The position numbers and the translations under genes are program-made. Of a DNA stretch of 64,000 nt, positions 37,064 to 46,281 are shown in pieces. The DNA comes from an uncultured Solirubrobacterales bacterium (lineage in GTDB: Bacteria; Actinomycetota; Thermoleophilia; Solirubrobacterales; 70-9), in assembly GCA_903939845.1 (NCBI GenBank), contig CAJAIJ010000057.1, forward strand, positions 172,129-236,128, read 5' to 3'. The first letter of the stretch is position 1. Every line of letters begins with the position of its first letter. The notes beneath the pieces are model-generated. The model had not been told where the DNA came from, searched no databases, and saw only the letters and a list, made by a program, of their open reading frames with translations.

Positions 37064-38328
37064 CGAAAGGTTTCGGGGTCGGGGATGCTGACCCGAGGCT
37101 CCGTTCCGGTCAGCTCGGCAACACAGAGTTCCGATGCCAGCGGGGCCGTGGTCAACTTTCCTCCGTTCACCGACCACCAACCGCCCCGTTGGTCGACTTC
37201 CGCGGCTCGCCGGGCGTGAAGGCCACTGTCGGCCTCGTCGATGTCGACACTGCCCTCCCCGACGATCCAGGCTCCACCGAAGTCGACTACTTCCAGTCCC
37301 TCGAGGGAAGGGATGATTTCGGCCAGGCCTTCGAGCGTGGCCTCGGCTACACCCCGGTCGGGATCGGTTCCGGCAGATGGCGTGTCCCCGATGAAGGTCC
37401 GGGCTGCGGGATACCAACTCACGTAGATGTCGCCGTTCGGCCATGGCACGAGATCGCCATAAGGACCCTGAACCAGTGTGATCGGGACGAGCTCGACCGT
37501 GGTCGCCCCTCTCGCCAGAACCTGGTGCTTGATCCGGTAGCAGGCCGTCGGAGCTTCGCCCAGTGCCTGGCGATCCAGTTCGAGTCGGTTCTCCCAGGAA
37601 CAGTTGAGGACCGTATCTGCCTCGATGACATAGGGGCCGGCCCCGGAACCGATCTCGAGCGAGAACCCCGAGCCGTTCGGTTCGACCCCGTTGACGACCA
37701 CACCGGTGTCGACCTCGACGAGGGGGTTCGAGGCGATCGCCCTCGTAAGCCAGTCACACAGAGCCCTCGGGTCCACCGATCGCTCCGGGGTCGAGAACCA
37801 GTCGCCCGAAAGGTCCCCGGCCAGGAGTGGATGGCTGCCGTGATGGCGAACGGGCTCGACCCGTGCAGAGCTACCGAGGTAGTTGTCGCCGAGCTCGCTG
37901 GAGGCGGCCTCGATCATCGAAGCGACCTCTTCGTAATGCCTGCCGAGAGCATCGGAATCTGCGAGGCCCGCGTCCACGACGCAGTAGTCGAAGCCCTCCG
38001 AGCAGTTGGAGGCCCAATCGACCTCGCCACACCAACTCTCGATCAGGTCCGAGAAGGTGAGGGCTCCTTCCACCATCCTCCGGGCGGTCGCTCCCGTGTT
38101 GTCCAGCGCATAGACGAACCCGAGGTGGACCTTTCCCTCGTTGCGATAGCTCGCTCCCCGGAGAATCCTCTCGCCCCGCTCGAGAATCCGACTGCGAATG
38201 CCCCGCTCGGCGAGCGCCAGGGCAGCGGTGACCCCCTGGATCCCCCCGCCGATGATCGAGACCTCTTCGGTAGATCCGCTTCGAATCACTACTGCAGGCC
38301 TTTCGGCATCTCCTGTCCCCGGGGTCAT
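37060..38328 (-). CDS. FAD-dependent oxidoreductase (DAO family)
   Basis: A 422-residue flavoenzyme. EVSIIGGGIQGVTAALAL (residues 22-39) is the FAD-binding Rossmann motif, and RNEGKVHLGFVYA near residue 62 and WWSVNGGKLTTAPL near the C-terminus fit the D-amino-acid oxidase/glycine oxidase-like superfamily. The first 20 residues are an extra tail. It is coupled (ATGA overlap) to the PP-loop ATPase gene and followed by a glycosyltransferase, so the substrate may be an amino sugar, nucleotide or amino-acid decoration of a surface glycan; that is inference. Confidence 0.8.
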   Translation of the reverse strand: MTPGTGDAERPAVVIRSGSTEEVSIIGGGIQGVTAALALAERGIRSRILERGERILRGASYRNEGKVHLGFVYALDNTGATARRMVEGALTFSDLIESWCGEVDWASNCSEGFDYCVVDAGLADSDALGRHYEEVASMIEAASSELGDNYLGSSARVEPVRHHGSHPLLAGDLSGDWFSTPERSVDPRALCDWLTRAIASNPLVEVDTGVVVNGVEPNGSGFSLEIGSGAGPYVIEADTVLNCSWENRLELDRQALGEAPTACYRIKHQVLARGATTVELVPITLVQGPYGDLVPWPNGDIYVSWYPAARTFIGDTPSAGTDPDRGVAEATLEGLAEIIPSLEGLEVVDFGGAWIVGEGSVDIDEADSGLHARRAAEVDQRGGWWSVNGGKLTTAPLASELCVAELTGTEPRVSIPDPETFR

Positions 38329-38353
38329 CGGGTGGTGAGGCTACCCACTCGGC

Positions 38354-38369
38354 CGCCCCGGCCGGGGCG
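38354..38369. other. Perfect GC palindrome upstream of the FAD gene
   Basis: CGCCCCGG joined directly to CCGGGGCG, a loop-free 16-base palindrome 25 bases before the FAD oxidoreductase ATG and after the DUF1269 stop. It could be an operator for the coupled trio or part of a weak terminator; the GC-only composition makes chance more likely than for the tetR operator. Confidence 0.3.
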
Positions 38370-38443
38370 CCAGAGGTGAGAGTTCCGAGCCAGAGATCAC
38401 GCCCTGGCCCGGAACACCCGGTCGACGCATGCCGTCGAGCGAA

Positions 38444-38992
38444 CTACTCGCCAGCGATGTTGGCGGCCTGGTCGAGGCCCATCTCGAGCTCGGCGACGGC
38501 CTTGTCGACGTCGCCCTTGTCGATCGCCTTGCTGGCCTTGCGGGTCGCCTTGTCGAGGGCCGAATCGATGTCGGTCGAGACGGCATCTACCGCCACGGCG
38601 ATGATTGCGGCCTCGCCATCATCGAGCTGTTCGCCGAGTTCGCGGAGGTCCTTGCGGGATGCACCACCGGCGAAGTGTCCTACCGCCCCCAGAACCACGC
38701 CGCCGACGGCAGCATCCACGGCCATCGCTCCGAGCACGGCAACGCCGGCCGGCGGGAAGATCGCCCCCACGATCGCGCCTCCTACGACACCGACCCCCGC
38801 CGCAACCTTGCCGGCATGGGTGGACTGGTGGGTATGGATCCTGCCGTTCTCATCCTTGCTGACGATCGCCGCCGTGAGGTCCCTTATCTCCCCCTCGGAC
38901 TTGATCTCCTTCAGGCCCTCGAAGTCGGCAAGGGCATCGTCGAGCGACGGGTAGGCCGCCACGTAGGCGAGGTAAGTCTTGTCTGCGTTCAC
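38444..38992 (-). CDS. DUF1269-like membrane-associated protein
   Basis: A 182-residue protein. An N-terminal soluble part (YLAYVAAYPSLDDALADFEGLKEIKSEGEI) resembles the alpha/beta start of DUF1269 proteins; a Gly/Ala/Val-rich hydrophobic stretch with PPAG (about 65-110) would form a hairpin in the membrane; the C-terminal 70 residues are helical and charged. Function unknown for the family, sometimes linked to stress. It diverges from the glycosyltransferase at 39145 and is separated from the FAD gene by 115 bases. Confidence 0.7.
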   Translation of the reverse strand: MNADKTYLAYVAAYPSLDDALADFEGLKEIKSEGEIRDLTAAIVSKDENGRIHTHQSTHAGKVAAGVGVVGGAIVGAIFPPAGVAVLGAMAVDAAVGGVVLGAVGHFAGGASRKDLRELGEQLDDGEAAIIAVAVDAVSTDIDSALDKATRKASKAIDKGDVDKAVAELEMGLDQAANIAGE

Positions 38993-39144
38993 TGTTACTC
39001 CTCCTGGATCGAACTGCGGGTCCCCGGATCACCGGGGCTGGTTCGAGCGTAGGGAATCCGGAGCCCGTACGTGGCAGGTTGTGGTGAAACTCCTGCTCAA
39101 AGCGGTCGAGCATTACTTCGGTCGGGCGCCCGTACAATCGCGAG

Positions 39145-40296
39145 GTGAACTCGAAGTCGGATGAGTCCGGACGGCCGGAGACCGGGAGGGGAGGATCGGC
39201 GGCCCCGGGAGGCGAGGTCGTTCGAGTCGCGTTCTTCTCACCGGAGACAAGGGACCTGAAGGCAACGCAGACATGGTGTGAGCTGCCTGCCCGGAGGGGC
39301 TCGGATGTCGGCCTGGAGGGTGTTTCATATTCAGCCCCTCTTCCCGGTCTGGTCGATCGACTCTGGCGACTTTGGGCCAGGACCCACCAACTGGGCAGGG
39401 TGCTCTGGGGGGTCTACTGGTTTGTCGTCTTCCTTCCCGTGAGAATCGTCCAGATCGCCGGCGTACGCCGGTTCGACGTGGTTTTCATCCAGAGAACGAT
39501 GTTCAGGGAGAAATCACCTCCGATCCTCGAATGGTTCGTCTCACGCCTCCTTCGCAGGCCGATGGTTCTCCACATCGACGACACGCTATGGCTGAAGGTC
39601 CCGCGCAGACACGTCGAAAGACGGTGTCGCCTGGCCGATCTGGTCATTACCGGCAACGACCAGACGGCGGACTTCATTCGTTCGGCGGGCGGGTCGGTCC
39701 GAATGGTCGAATATGGCCTCGATCCCGATCTCTACGCCGAAAAGCAACATCGCGGCACCCGGGGGCTAACGGTAGGCCTGACGAAGACCGGTGGCGATCT
39801 CTTCCCCGACGAAATCGCCGGGGCAGTCGCTCGGGCCTGTGCCGAAACCGGCTCTCGCTTCGTCCACCGTGGGGGCCCGGTCCGGCCCGAGGTCCCGGCC
39901 CTCGACTCGATCATGGAATGGTCACCATGGGACGAGAGTGACCAGACGTCGTTCTTCTCCGATTTCGACGTCGCGATCTGCCCCCTCGTCGATGACGAGG
40001 GGACTCGGGGCAAGGAGACCTTCAAGATCAAGGAATACATGGCGGCCGGGCTGCCCCAGGTTCTCTCCCCGGTCGGCTACGGCCTGAAGGTAATCGACGA
40101 CGGGGTCGAGGGTTTTTTCGCCGAGTCGCCGGAAGAATGGTTCGATCGCCTGACCCTTCTCCTGGGTGACCCGGAACTTCGGAGCCGGATGGGGTCGGCC
40201 GCGCGGCGACGTATAGAGGCCGACTACCGATTCGAGAAGATGCTGGAAGGACTGGCCGACGTCTGTAGGGAGGCCGCTCGGGGCGGGGCTGGCTAG
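39145..40296 (+). CDS. Glycosyltransferase, GT-B fold (family 4-like)
   Basis: A 383-residue GT-B enzyme. The C-terminal half contains DVAICPLVDD followed by KIKEYMAAGLPQVLSPVGYG, the E-x7-E-like donor-binding region of family 4. The N-terminal half has VVFIQRTMFREKSPPILEW and VLHIDDTLW, as in transferases of polysaccharide clusters. The start is GTG. It ends tail to tail with the fcl gene with a 4-base overlap. Membership of the fucose-type glycan pathway is likely from position. Confidence 0.8.
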   Translation: MNSKSDESGRPETGRGGSAAPGGEVVRVAFFSPETRDLKATQTWCELPARRGSDVGLEGVSYSAPLPGLVDRLWRLWARTHQLGRVLWGVYWFVVFLPVRIVQIAGVRRFDVVFIQRTMFREKSPPILEWFVSRLLRRPMVLHIDDTLWLKVPRRHVERRCRLADLVITGNDQTADFIRSAGGSVRMVEYGLDPDLYAEKQHRGTRGLTVGLTKTGGDLFPDEIAGAVARACAETGSRFVHRGGPVRPEVPALDSIMEWSPWDESDQTSFFSDFDVAICPLVDDEGTRGKETFKIKEYMAAGLPQVLSPVGYGLKVIDDGVEGFFAESPEEWFDRLTLLLGDPELRSRMGSAARRRIEADYRFEKMLEGLADVCREAARGGAG

Positions 40297-41273
40297 GCGT
40301 CGAGGTCCGGAGGGAGGGACCGGGCGTTTGCCCGATACCACTCGACCGTTTCGGCGATCCCCTCCCTCAGGCCGACTCGGGCCTCGAATCCGATCGTCTC
40401 CCGCGCCCGTTCGACATCGAGGTACCGGGCCATCTGCCCGTCTGGTCGACTCGGGTCCCAGACGATCTCGCCATCGAATCCGACCACTTCGGCAACCATC
40501 GAGGCGAGATCCCTTATGCGGGTTTCGACCCCGTTACCGACATTGAAAGGCCTTTCCACCCGATCGACTTCGGCCCCCAGGATGACGGCCCGGGCCGCAT
40601 CAGCAACGTGCAGGAACTCACGCGAGGGCTTGCCGCTCCCCCACAGCACGACCTCTCGGTCTCCCCGATCAGAAGCCTCGATGAATTTCCGGATCATCGC
40701 CGGGATGACATGGGAATCCTCGAGATCGAAGCTGTCACCCGGTCCGTAGAGATTCGCCACGATCGGGACTCTGGAATCGAGTCCCCACTGCCGACGGTAG
40801 GCGTCGGAGAGGGTCACCAACATCCTCTTGGCGATCCCGTAAGGGGCATTCGTCCCCTCGGGGTATCCGGAGAAGAGCTCGTCTTCCCGAAACGGCACGG
40901 ATGCCTCCCCGGGATAGGCACAGACCGAGCACACTGCAACCAGACGATCGACTTCGCCGATCCGGCAGGCCTCGAAGACATTGATTCCCATCTGGACGTT
41001 GTCCCGGATCAGGGGCCCGGGACTTCGCTGGTTGTAGCCGATGCCTCCGACGTTTGCGGCAAGGTGGATCACTACCGAAGATCTCTCGACTGCCGCGGTT
41101 GCTTCCTCCGGTCTGGTCAGGTCGAAATCGGCCGTCCCCAACGCCCTGACCTCGGCGCCGACGGACCTGAGCTGTTGACAGACCGACTCTCCGAGGAAGC
41201 CCGTTCCCCCGGTGACCGTAACCTTCCGATCGACCCAGAAGGATTGCGAGGGATTGCCCGATCGGGTGCCCAT
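40293..41273 (-). CDS. fcl: GDP-L-fucose synthase-like epimerase/reductase
   Basis: A 326-residue short-chain dehydrogenase/reductase. VTVTGGTGFLGESVCQQL is the NADP-binding start; HLAANVGGIGYNQRSP and the catalytic YGIAKRM (Y-x3-K) match GDP-fucose synthase, which converts GDP-4-keto-6-deoxymannose to GDP-L-fucose. NLYGPGDSFDLEDSHVIPA is another landmark. The start is ATG 41273, 2 bases after the gmd stop; the track's 41366 start overlaps gmd. With gmd it forms a complete GDP-fucose pathway, though related enzymes making other GDP-deoxy sugars cannot be excluded. Confidence 0.88.
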   Translation of the reverse strand: MGTRSGNPSQSFWVDRKVTVTGGTGFLGESVCQQLRSVGAEVRALGTADFDLTRPEEATAAVERSSVVIHLAANVGGIGYNQRSPGPLIRDNVQMGINVFEACRIGEVDRLVAVCSVCAYPGEASVPFREDELFSGYPEGTNAPYGIAKRMLVTLSDAYRRQWGLDSRVPIVANLYGPGDSFDLEDSHVIPAMIRKFIEASDRGDREVVLWGSGKPSREFLHVADAARAVILGAEVDRVERPFNVGNGVETRIRDLASMVAEVVGFDGEIVWDPSRPDGQMARYLDVERARETIGFEARVGLREGIAETVEWYRANARSLPPDLDA

Positions 41274-41275
41274 CG

Positions 41276-42268
41276 TCAGGCTACTCCCGGTGTGATCCCT
41301 ACCGCCTCGAGGTCGGCATCCACCATCAGTGCAACCAGCTCCTCGAACCCGACCTCGGACTCCCACCCGATCTCCCGTCGGGCTTTCGAGGCATCTCCCC
41401 GGAGGTCGTCAACCTCGGCCGGACGGAAGTAACGCTCGTCGATCTCGACGTGTTCTGCCGGATCGAGTCCGACCCGGCCGAAGGCGATCTCGACCGCCTC
41501 CCGAACGGAGTGGCTCTCTCCCGTGGCGATCACGAAGTCATCAGGCCGGTCGAGCTGGAGCATCCGCCACATGGCTTCGACGTACTCGGGGGCATAGCCC
41601 CAGTCTCTGCGAGCATCGAGATTGCCCAGGAAGAGCGTCTGCTCGAGGCCGGCCCTGATACGGGCCGCCGCTCTGGTGACCTTCCTGATCACGAAGGTCT
41701 CACCCCGCCTTGGCGACTCGTGATTGAACAGGATCCCATTCACGGCGAAAAGGCCATATGCCTCGCGGTAATTGATGGTGGTCCAGTAAGCGGCCGCCTT
41801 GGCTACGGCATACGGGCTGCGCGGGCGCAGAGGGGTCTGCTCCGACTGGGGCGCCGGGGCCGAGCCGTAAATCTCCGAAGACGACGCCTGGTAGAAGCGG
41901 GTCTCGATACCCGAGTCCCTGATCGCCTCGAGCATCCGAAGCGTTCCCATGCCCGAGATGTCGAGCGTGTATTCAGGGATGTCGAACGAAACCCGAACAT
42001 GGGACTGGGCACCGAGGTGGTAGATCTCGTCGGGAGCGATGTCGTGGACAAGCCTGGTCAGGACGACCGGATCGGCAAGATCGCCGTAATGAGTGAAGAA
42101 CTTGGTCCCGGGTTCGTGGGGGTCCCGGTAGAGGTGCTCGATCCGGCCGGTGTTGAAGGTCGAAGCACGCCTGATCACGCCATGGACCTCGTAGCCCTTG
42201 TCGAGGAGCAGCTCGGCGAGATATGAACCGTCCTGTCCTGTGACACCGGTGATCAGTGCCTTCTTCAT
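41276..42268 (-). CDS. gmd: GDP-mannose 4,6-dehydratase
   Basis: A 330-residue enzyme converting GDP-mannose to GDP-4-keto-6-deoxymannose. All landmarks are clear: [19 protein letters not shown] at the N-terminus, [21 protein letters not shown], the Y-x3-K in [12 protein letters not shown], and [13 protein letters not shown]. Length is normal. The ATG lies in a 4-base overlap with the end of fkbM and the stop is 2 bases before fcl, so the three genes are one coupled operon. Confidence 0.96.
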   Translation of the reverse strand: MKKALITGVTGQDGSYLAELLLDKGYEVHGVIRRASTFNTGRIEHLYRDPHEPGTKFFTHYGDLADPVVLTRLVHDIAPDEIYHLGAQSHVRVSFDIPEYTLDISGMGTLRMLEAIRDSGIETRFYQASSSEIYGSAPAPQSEQTPLRPRSPYAVAKAAAYWTTINYREAYGLFAVNGILFNHESPRRGETFVIRKVTRAAARIRAGLEQTLFLGNLDARRDWGYAPEYVEAMWRMLQLDRPDDFVIATGESHSVREAVEIAFGRVGLDPAEHVEIDERYFRPAEVDDLRGDASKARREIGWESEVGFEELVALMVDADLEAVGITPGVA

Positions 42269-43035
42269 GGTCGACCGGCCCCCTGAGGGGAACCGTCTTG
42301 AGTACGGACGAAGAGTCCATCGACCTGAAGTAGTTCGCCCGAGTCCGGATCACGAAAACCGTCGCCGAAGGCGACCGGAACGAACCCGTGACCCCTGATC
42401 TGGTCCGCCACCTCACCCCAGAGAGGCTGGTTTTCGTAAAGCGGGACCAATGACAGTTCGAGCTCGACACCCACGACCTCGTCGCGGTCCAGCGTTTCGC
42501 CAGCCCCCTTCAGGACTTCTGCCTCGAATCCCTGGACATCGACCTTCAGCAGGGCTGCCGAGCATTTCGCGACGTAGGACTCGACGGGGCGATCGAGGGG
42601 CACGACATCGACGGACTCCCGTCCGATCGTTGCCGACGACGGTGCCGCCTTCACATGCCGATCGAGCATCGGCAGAAAGGACGAGCTTGCGCCGTTGCCG
42701 GCGATGTTGATTTCCATCCGGCCGTGCTCCGGTCCGACCGCTGTCCGAACCACGTGCCAGTCGGGATCGCGAGAAGAAACCTCGGACAGCACAGAAAAGG
42801 CCGACGAAAGGGGCTCTATGGAAACCACCGGCCCGCGGTAGCCGGACTCCCTCAGGCCCCGAACGTACTGGCCCTCGTTCGCTCCAACATCGATGACCAG
42901 ATCGACTCCGGCCTGCTCCATCAAGTTGGCCCGATGGGCTTCCAGATCGACGTTCGGAGACCACCTGCGGAGGTCCAGGCCCAGACGGTGCAGGGGTCGG
43001 TTCAGCAGGCGTCTGGTCCGTCCCGGAAGTCCCAC
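42265..43035 (-). CDS. FkbM family methyltransferase
   Basis: A 256-residue SAM-dependent methyltransferase. [22 protein letters not shown] is the SAM-binding motif I of the FkbM family, SIEPLSSAF is motif II, and [17 protein letters not shown] is the typical later motif. FkbM members in polysaccharide clusters O-methylate sugars. I put the start at GTG 43035 ([15 protein letters not shown]); the track's 43362 version reads into the preceding gene in another frame. The ribosome binding site is not obvious, so the start is uncertain by some tens of bases. Confidence 0.85.
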   Translation of the reverse strand: MGLPGRTRRLLNRPLHRLGLDLRRWSPNVDLEAHRANLMEQAGVDLVIDVGANEGQYVRGLRESGYRGPVVSIEPLSSAFSVLSEVSSRDPDWHVVRTAVGPEHGRMEINIAGNGASSSFLPMLDRHVKAAPSSATIGRESVDVVPLDRPVESYVAKCSAALLKVDVQGFEAEVLKGAGETLDRDEVVGVELELSLVPLYENQPLWGEVADQIRGHGFVPVAFGDGFRDPDSGELLQVDGLFVRTQDGSPQGAGRP

Positions 43036-43075
43036 GGCGGCGACGCTACCACTCGAATGGCTGCGGGCAGGCGCC

Positions 43076-43981
43076 TCAGTTATCGCGAGAGGCGTAGCTC
43101 GAACCGTTCGAACCGTTCGAGCCGCCCCACTCCTCCTCGAAGTCGATGATCTCCCGCTGCTCGGCAGAGGTTTCGACTTCCGAGAGGATCTCGGTGGGAG
43201 GAGCCTCGACATCGACCTGGATCTCGACCTTGCGGCCGAGGACGACCGAGGCCGAGTCCCGCCGGACCACGCCGTAGCGGTCCCAGAGCTGACCGAGAGC
43301 CTTGACGGCGATCCCGGGAGGGCCGTCGAGCTGCTTGACGAACTCGGCGTCTTCGGGTGCATCGAGGCGGAAAGATGTGACCTCGAAGGGCTTCTCGGAA
43401 CCCATGCCGTAGCTCAAACCGACCGCACGCCGGGCAGTTGCCTCGCGGTGCCAGGAGAAGTCGAGGTATCCGTATCCGACCCCGTCGGGGATCGCCTTGT
43501 CGGCACGAGTCGCCTCATAGACGAAGGCCAGGCGCGGCCACTTCGCCCCGACCATCGTGTCGGAGAACGTGAAGCCGCGAGAAAGGTTGAGCTCGAAGCC
43601 CTGCTCGGTGTCGGCAAGGCCGTATTCCTCGCCGGAGAGGGACCACTCGAGGAAGTAGCCACGGCGATTGAAACCGATGCTGGAGACGCCGACGCCTACG
43701 GGCTCGCCGTCTTCGTCCCTCATCACGTTGAACCAGGAACCCTCGATGTCGTAGCGGCCGAGGACCAGACGACGGAAGGGTCCGATACGGAGGAACGAAC
43801 CCTCGAAAAGGAGCTTGCCGAGCGCGATCACGACCGCTGCGATCGCGATGCCGGTGATCACCACGAAGGCCTCGGGGAGCCCATCGAAGGAGCCTGCCGA
43901 AGTCAGGGCCACTGCCACTGCGACGGCGATGCCCGTGATTACTGCCAATGCAGAGATCTGTACTTTTCTGAGTCGGTCCAC
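43076..43981 (-). CDS. Two-TM membrane protein with beta-rich domain, Cap15-like (uncertain)
   Basis: A 301-residue protein with two N-terminal membrane helices (ISALAVITGIAVAVAVAL and AFVVITGIAIAAVVIALG) and then a beta-rich domain of about 150 residues: YDIEGSWFNVMRD, GVGVSSIGFNRRGYFLEWSLSG, WPRLAFVYEAT, GVGYGYLDFSW. This 2-TM plus barrel layout resembles Cap15/S-2TMbeta effectors of CBASS, but no CD-NTase gene is nearby. The C-terminus is acidic with a GSNGSNGSS tail. GTG 43981 is chosen because AAGGGG lies upstream at a fitting distance. It sits 40 bases before fkbM on the same strand. Function unknown. Confidence 0.5.
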   Translation of the reverse strand: MDRLRKVQISALAVITGIAVAVAVALTSAGSFDGLPEAFVVITGIAIAAVVIALGKLLFEGSFLRIGPFRRLVLGRYDIEGSWFNVMRDEDGEPVGVGVSSIGFNRRGYFLEWSLSGEEYGLADTEQGFELNLSRGFTFSDTMVGAKWPRLAFVYEATRADKAIPDGVGYGYLDFSWHREATARRAVGLSYGMGSEKPFEVTSFRLDAPEDAEFVKQLDGPPGIAVKALGQLWDRYGVVRRDSASVVLGRKVEIQVDVEAPPTEILSEVETSAEQREIIDFEEEWGGSNGSNGSSYASRDN

Positions 43982-44134
43982 CTGATGCCCCTTGCCGTGT
44001 GCGCGGGTCTCATCCAGAGTCCCGGGTTTACTTGCCTGCCCTTCAGGTTGGCAGGCCGCGAGTACCGGCAAGCACCGGGGGGTGGATCCGAAACCGATCT
44101 TTCACCGCCCTCGCCCATCCGGGCCCGGAAACGC

Positions 44135-45040
44135 TCAGGGGTGTTCTTCGAGCCGATCCTCGATCACTGCTGCGATCTCGCCCGGGGTTTCGAGGTGAGC
44201 CGCATGGCCGCCACCGTAGGAAATGGCCCTCCCCCCGATCCGCCCCGCAAAGGCCTCGGCGCTCTCGGGGTCGGTGACGGGACTCTTCTCGCCGAACAGG
44301 ACGACCGGCTCGACCTTCGACCCGGGTGGACCGGTCTGCCCGTCCGGATCTCCCGTCAGCTCCAGCCCGGCCAAGAGGGTCTCCCGGTCGGCCGCCATCA
44401 GTGAATTGGCGTTTGCCACGAGATCGGCCTCCCCGAGGTCTCCGGTAAGGGGGTTCTCCCGCATCAGCTCGATCGCCTCTTCGAGATCGGGCGCGTAATA
44501 GATCGCCGTGAGCTTGCGGATCGCCTCGTCCCTGGGTACCGAAAGCGATCGGGCCATCCGTCGTCCAAGGTCCTCCAGGCCGACGGCATCCACGACCGAC
44601 CTCACGACCGAGCGGACCCTCTGCCTGCCGGAGCCTCCCTTGCTCGCCCACCTGAAGAGAGGACCGTAGGTCAGCGGGGGGTCGACGAGGATCAGCTCCG
44701 AGACCATCCCGGGTCTCGTCCTCCAGAGCTCCATCGCGACCCAGCATCCGAACGAGAACCCGGCCAGGGCCAACGGTCCTTCCTCGTCGAGCAGTGGCAG
44801 GAGATCGGAGGCGAAGGCCTCTACCGTGACCGGCAGTGAGGCCTCGGAGGCTCCGTGTCCCCTCAGGTCCGGGGCGACGATCGACCGGCCAGCGTCCATC
44901 CGGGAGATCAGGCGAGAGAAGTCCTCCGACCTCGATCCGAGGCCGTGGATCAGCAGGAGGTCAGCCGGGCCGCTGCCCGATCGCTCGACATGGATCAAAG
45001 GACCGTCTGAAGCGGGAGCACCATTCACTATCGTCAGCAT
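44135..45040 (-). CDS. Alpha/beta hydrolase
   Basis: A 301-residue alpha/beta-hydrolase fold enzyme. LLLIHGLGSRSEDF holds the oxyanion HG, DLRGHGAS is the usual second strand loop, S96 in GFSFG is the nucleophile, and the C-terminal GGGHAAHLETP has the catalytic His. The cap region (about 120-215) is helical. No signal peptide. Its start is 5 bases from that of the divergent glycosyltransferase, so each gene's ribosome binding site and promoter must lie within or near the other's coding start. Substrate unknown. Confidence 0.87.
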   Translation of the reverse strand: MLTIVNGAPASDGPLIHVERSGSGPADLLLIHGLGSRSEDFSRLISRMDAGRSIVAPDLRGHGASEASLPVTVEAFASDLLPLLDEEGPLALAGFSFGCWVAMELWRTRPGMVSELILVDPPLTYGPLFRWASKGGSGRQRVRSVVRSVVDAVGLEDLGRRMARSLSVPRDEAIRKLTAIYYAPDLEEAIELMRENPLTGDLGEADLVANANSLMAADRETLLAGLELTGDPDGQTGPPGSKVEPVVLFGEKSPVTDPESAEAFAGRIGGRAISYGGGHAAHLETPGEIAAVIEDRLEEHP

Positions 45041-45045
45041 TTCGC

Positions 45046-46281
45046 ATGGGGGTCCTCTTTTGCATCTCGGGAATCGGTTCGGGCCACGTCAGCCGGTGCA
45101 GACCGTTCATCGAGGCACTTTCGGCCCAGGGCCACCAATGCTCGGCTGCCGTCACGGGATACAGGGCGGGAAGCCTCCTCGAGCACATCTGTCCGGTATC
45201 GATACCGCCGCCCGAATACCGGGATCGGGTCGCACCTCCTTCGGGATCGCTCCCTCCCTACATGGTGATTCCGAATCTCGATGCCGTGTTCAGCGCATAC
45301 CAGCGGGACGCAGCCGACGGCCTCGACGCGACGCTGGACTTCTTCGAGGAAGTGATCGAACGGGAGAGACCCGATCTGGTGGTCGTCGACCAGGTGATGG
45401 GGCCGGCGGCCCTGGCCAGGGCACGCGGGATACCCGTGGTCCAGGTGACCCATCCCCCGTTCCTGCCCGGATACGGGTCGTGGATGAAGTGGACGGACGG
45501 CATCGACTCCCGGATCGTGGTCCCGCCGATTGGGGAAATCCTCGAGGAGGCCTTCGGGGCCAGAGGCATGGAGACTCCCACGGTCGATGACCTGTTCGAC
45601 GGTGACCTCATCCTGATCCCCGGACATCCCGATCTCGGGACCTGCGAGAAGGCGCTCCATGTGAGGCCCGATCGACTGCCAGACCCGGCGCATGTCGGGA
45701 TAAATCAGTCCGGGCCACCGATCGCTCTCAGCTATCTCAGCTTTCTCGCCCGACTGCTCGGTGAAGGGGTCGTGCGCGGGATCCGCGATGCCGGATGCCG
45801 GGCCATCCTTATCGACGGGACAAACTACGGCCTGCCCGGAGGGCTGGCCGATGATCCCGGGGTGGACAGATTGGGCCGGGTTCCGATCGATGATCTCTGG
45901 GAGCGAGCGTCGGTGATCGTCCACGGGGGAGGGTCCGGGATCGCCCAGGAGGCCCTCGCGGCCGGGGTGCCCCAGATCGCGATACCGAGGAACACCGAGC
46001 AGGAAACCACCGCCAGGAAAATCGAGGAGTTCGGGGCCGGCCGGTTCGTCCCCGTTTCCACCGGCCAGCTCGAGATCGTCGAACTGTCGGGAGGGGTGAG
46101 GACCCTGGGCCTGCCTTCGGTCGAGAACCTGGCTGAGCGTGTCACGACCGCAGCGGGCGAGCTGCTCGCCGATGATGAGGCGATCCCGGCCGCGCTCGAG
46201 AAGGGCAAGGAGCTGAGGTCCCTGCCAACGGCCGGAGAGGTAGTAGCCGTAATCGAGGCCGTGATGGCGGCCCGAAAGTGA
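45046..46281 (+). CDS. Glycosyltransferase, GT-B (MurG/UGT-like)
   Basis: A 411-residue GT-B enzyme. VLFCISGIGSGHVSRCRPFIEAL at the N-terminus is the acceptor-side start typical of MurG/UGT folds, and SVIVHGGGSGIAQEALAAGVPQIAIP in the C-terminal half is the nucleotide-sugar binding signature. ATG 45046 is the only start that gives this N-terminus; the track's 44836 is antisense of the hydrolase. It is followed by an acyltransferase gene whose GTG overlaps its stop, and by a second glycosyltransferase, which suggests a glycolipid operon. Confidence 0.85.
   Translation: MGVLFCISGIGSGHVSRCRPFIEALSAQGHQCSAAVTGYRAGSLLEHICPVSIPPPEYRDRVAPPSGSLPPYMVIPNLDAVFSAYQRDAADGLDATLDFFEEVIERERPDLVVVDQVMGPAALARARGIPVVQVTHPPFLPGYGSWMKWTDGIDSRIVVPPIGEILEEAFGARGMETPTVDDLFDGDLILIPGHPDLGTCEKALHVRPDRLPDPAHVGINQSGPPIALSYLSFLARLLGEGVVRGIRDAGCRAILIDGTNYGLPGGLADDPGVDRLGRVPIDDLWERASVIVHGGGSGIAQEALAAGVPQIAIPRNTEQETTARKIEEFGAGRFVPVSTGQLEIVELSGGVRTLGLPSVENLAERVTTAAGELLADDEAIPAALEKGKELRSLPTAGEVVAVIEAVMAARK

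Noticed and set aside
43076-43981. Complete CBASS defence system
   Set aside because: No CD-NTase, E1/E2 or HORMA genes nearby; only the fold-level resemblance of one protein remains.
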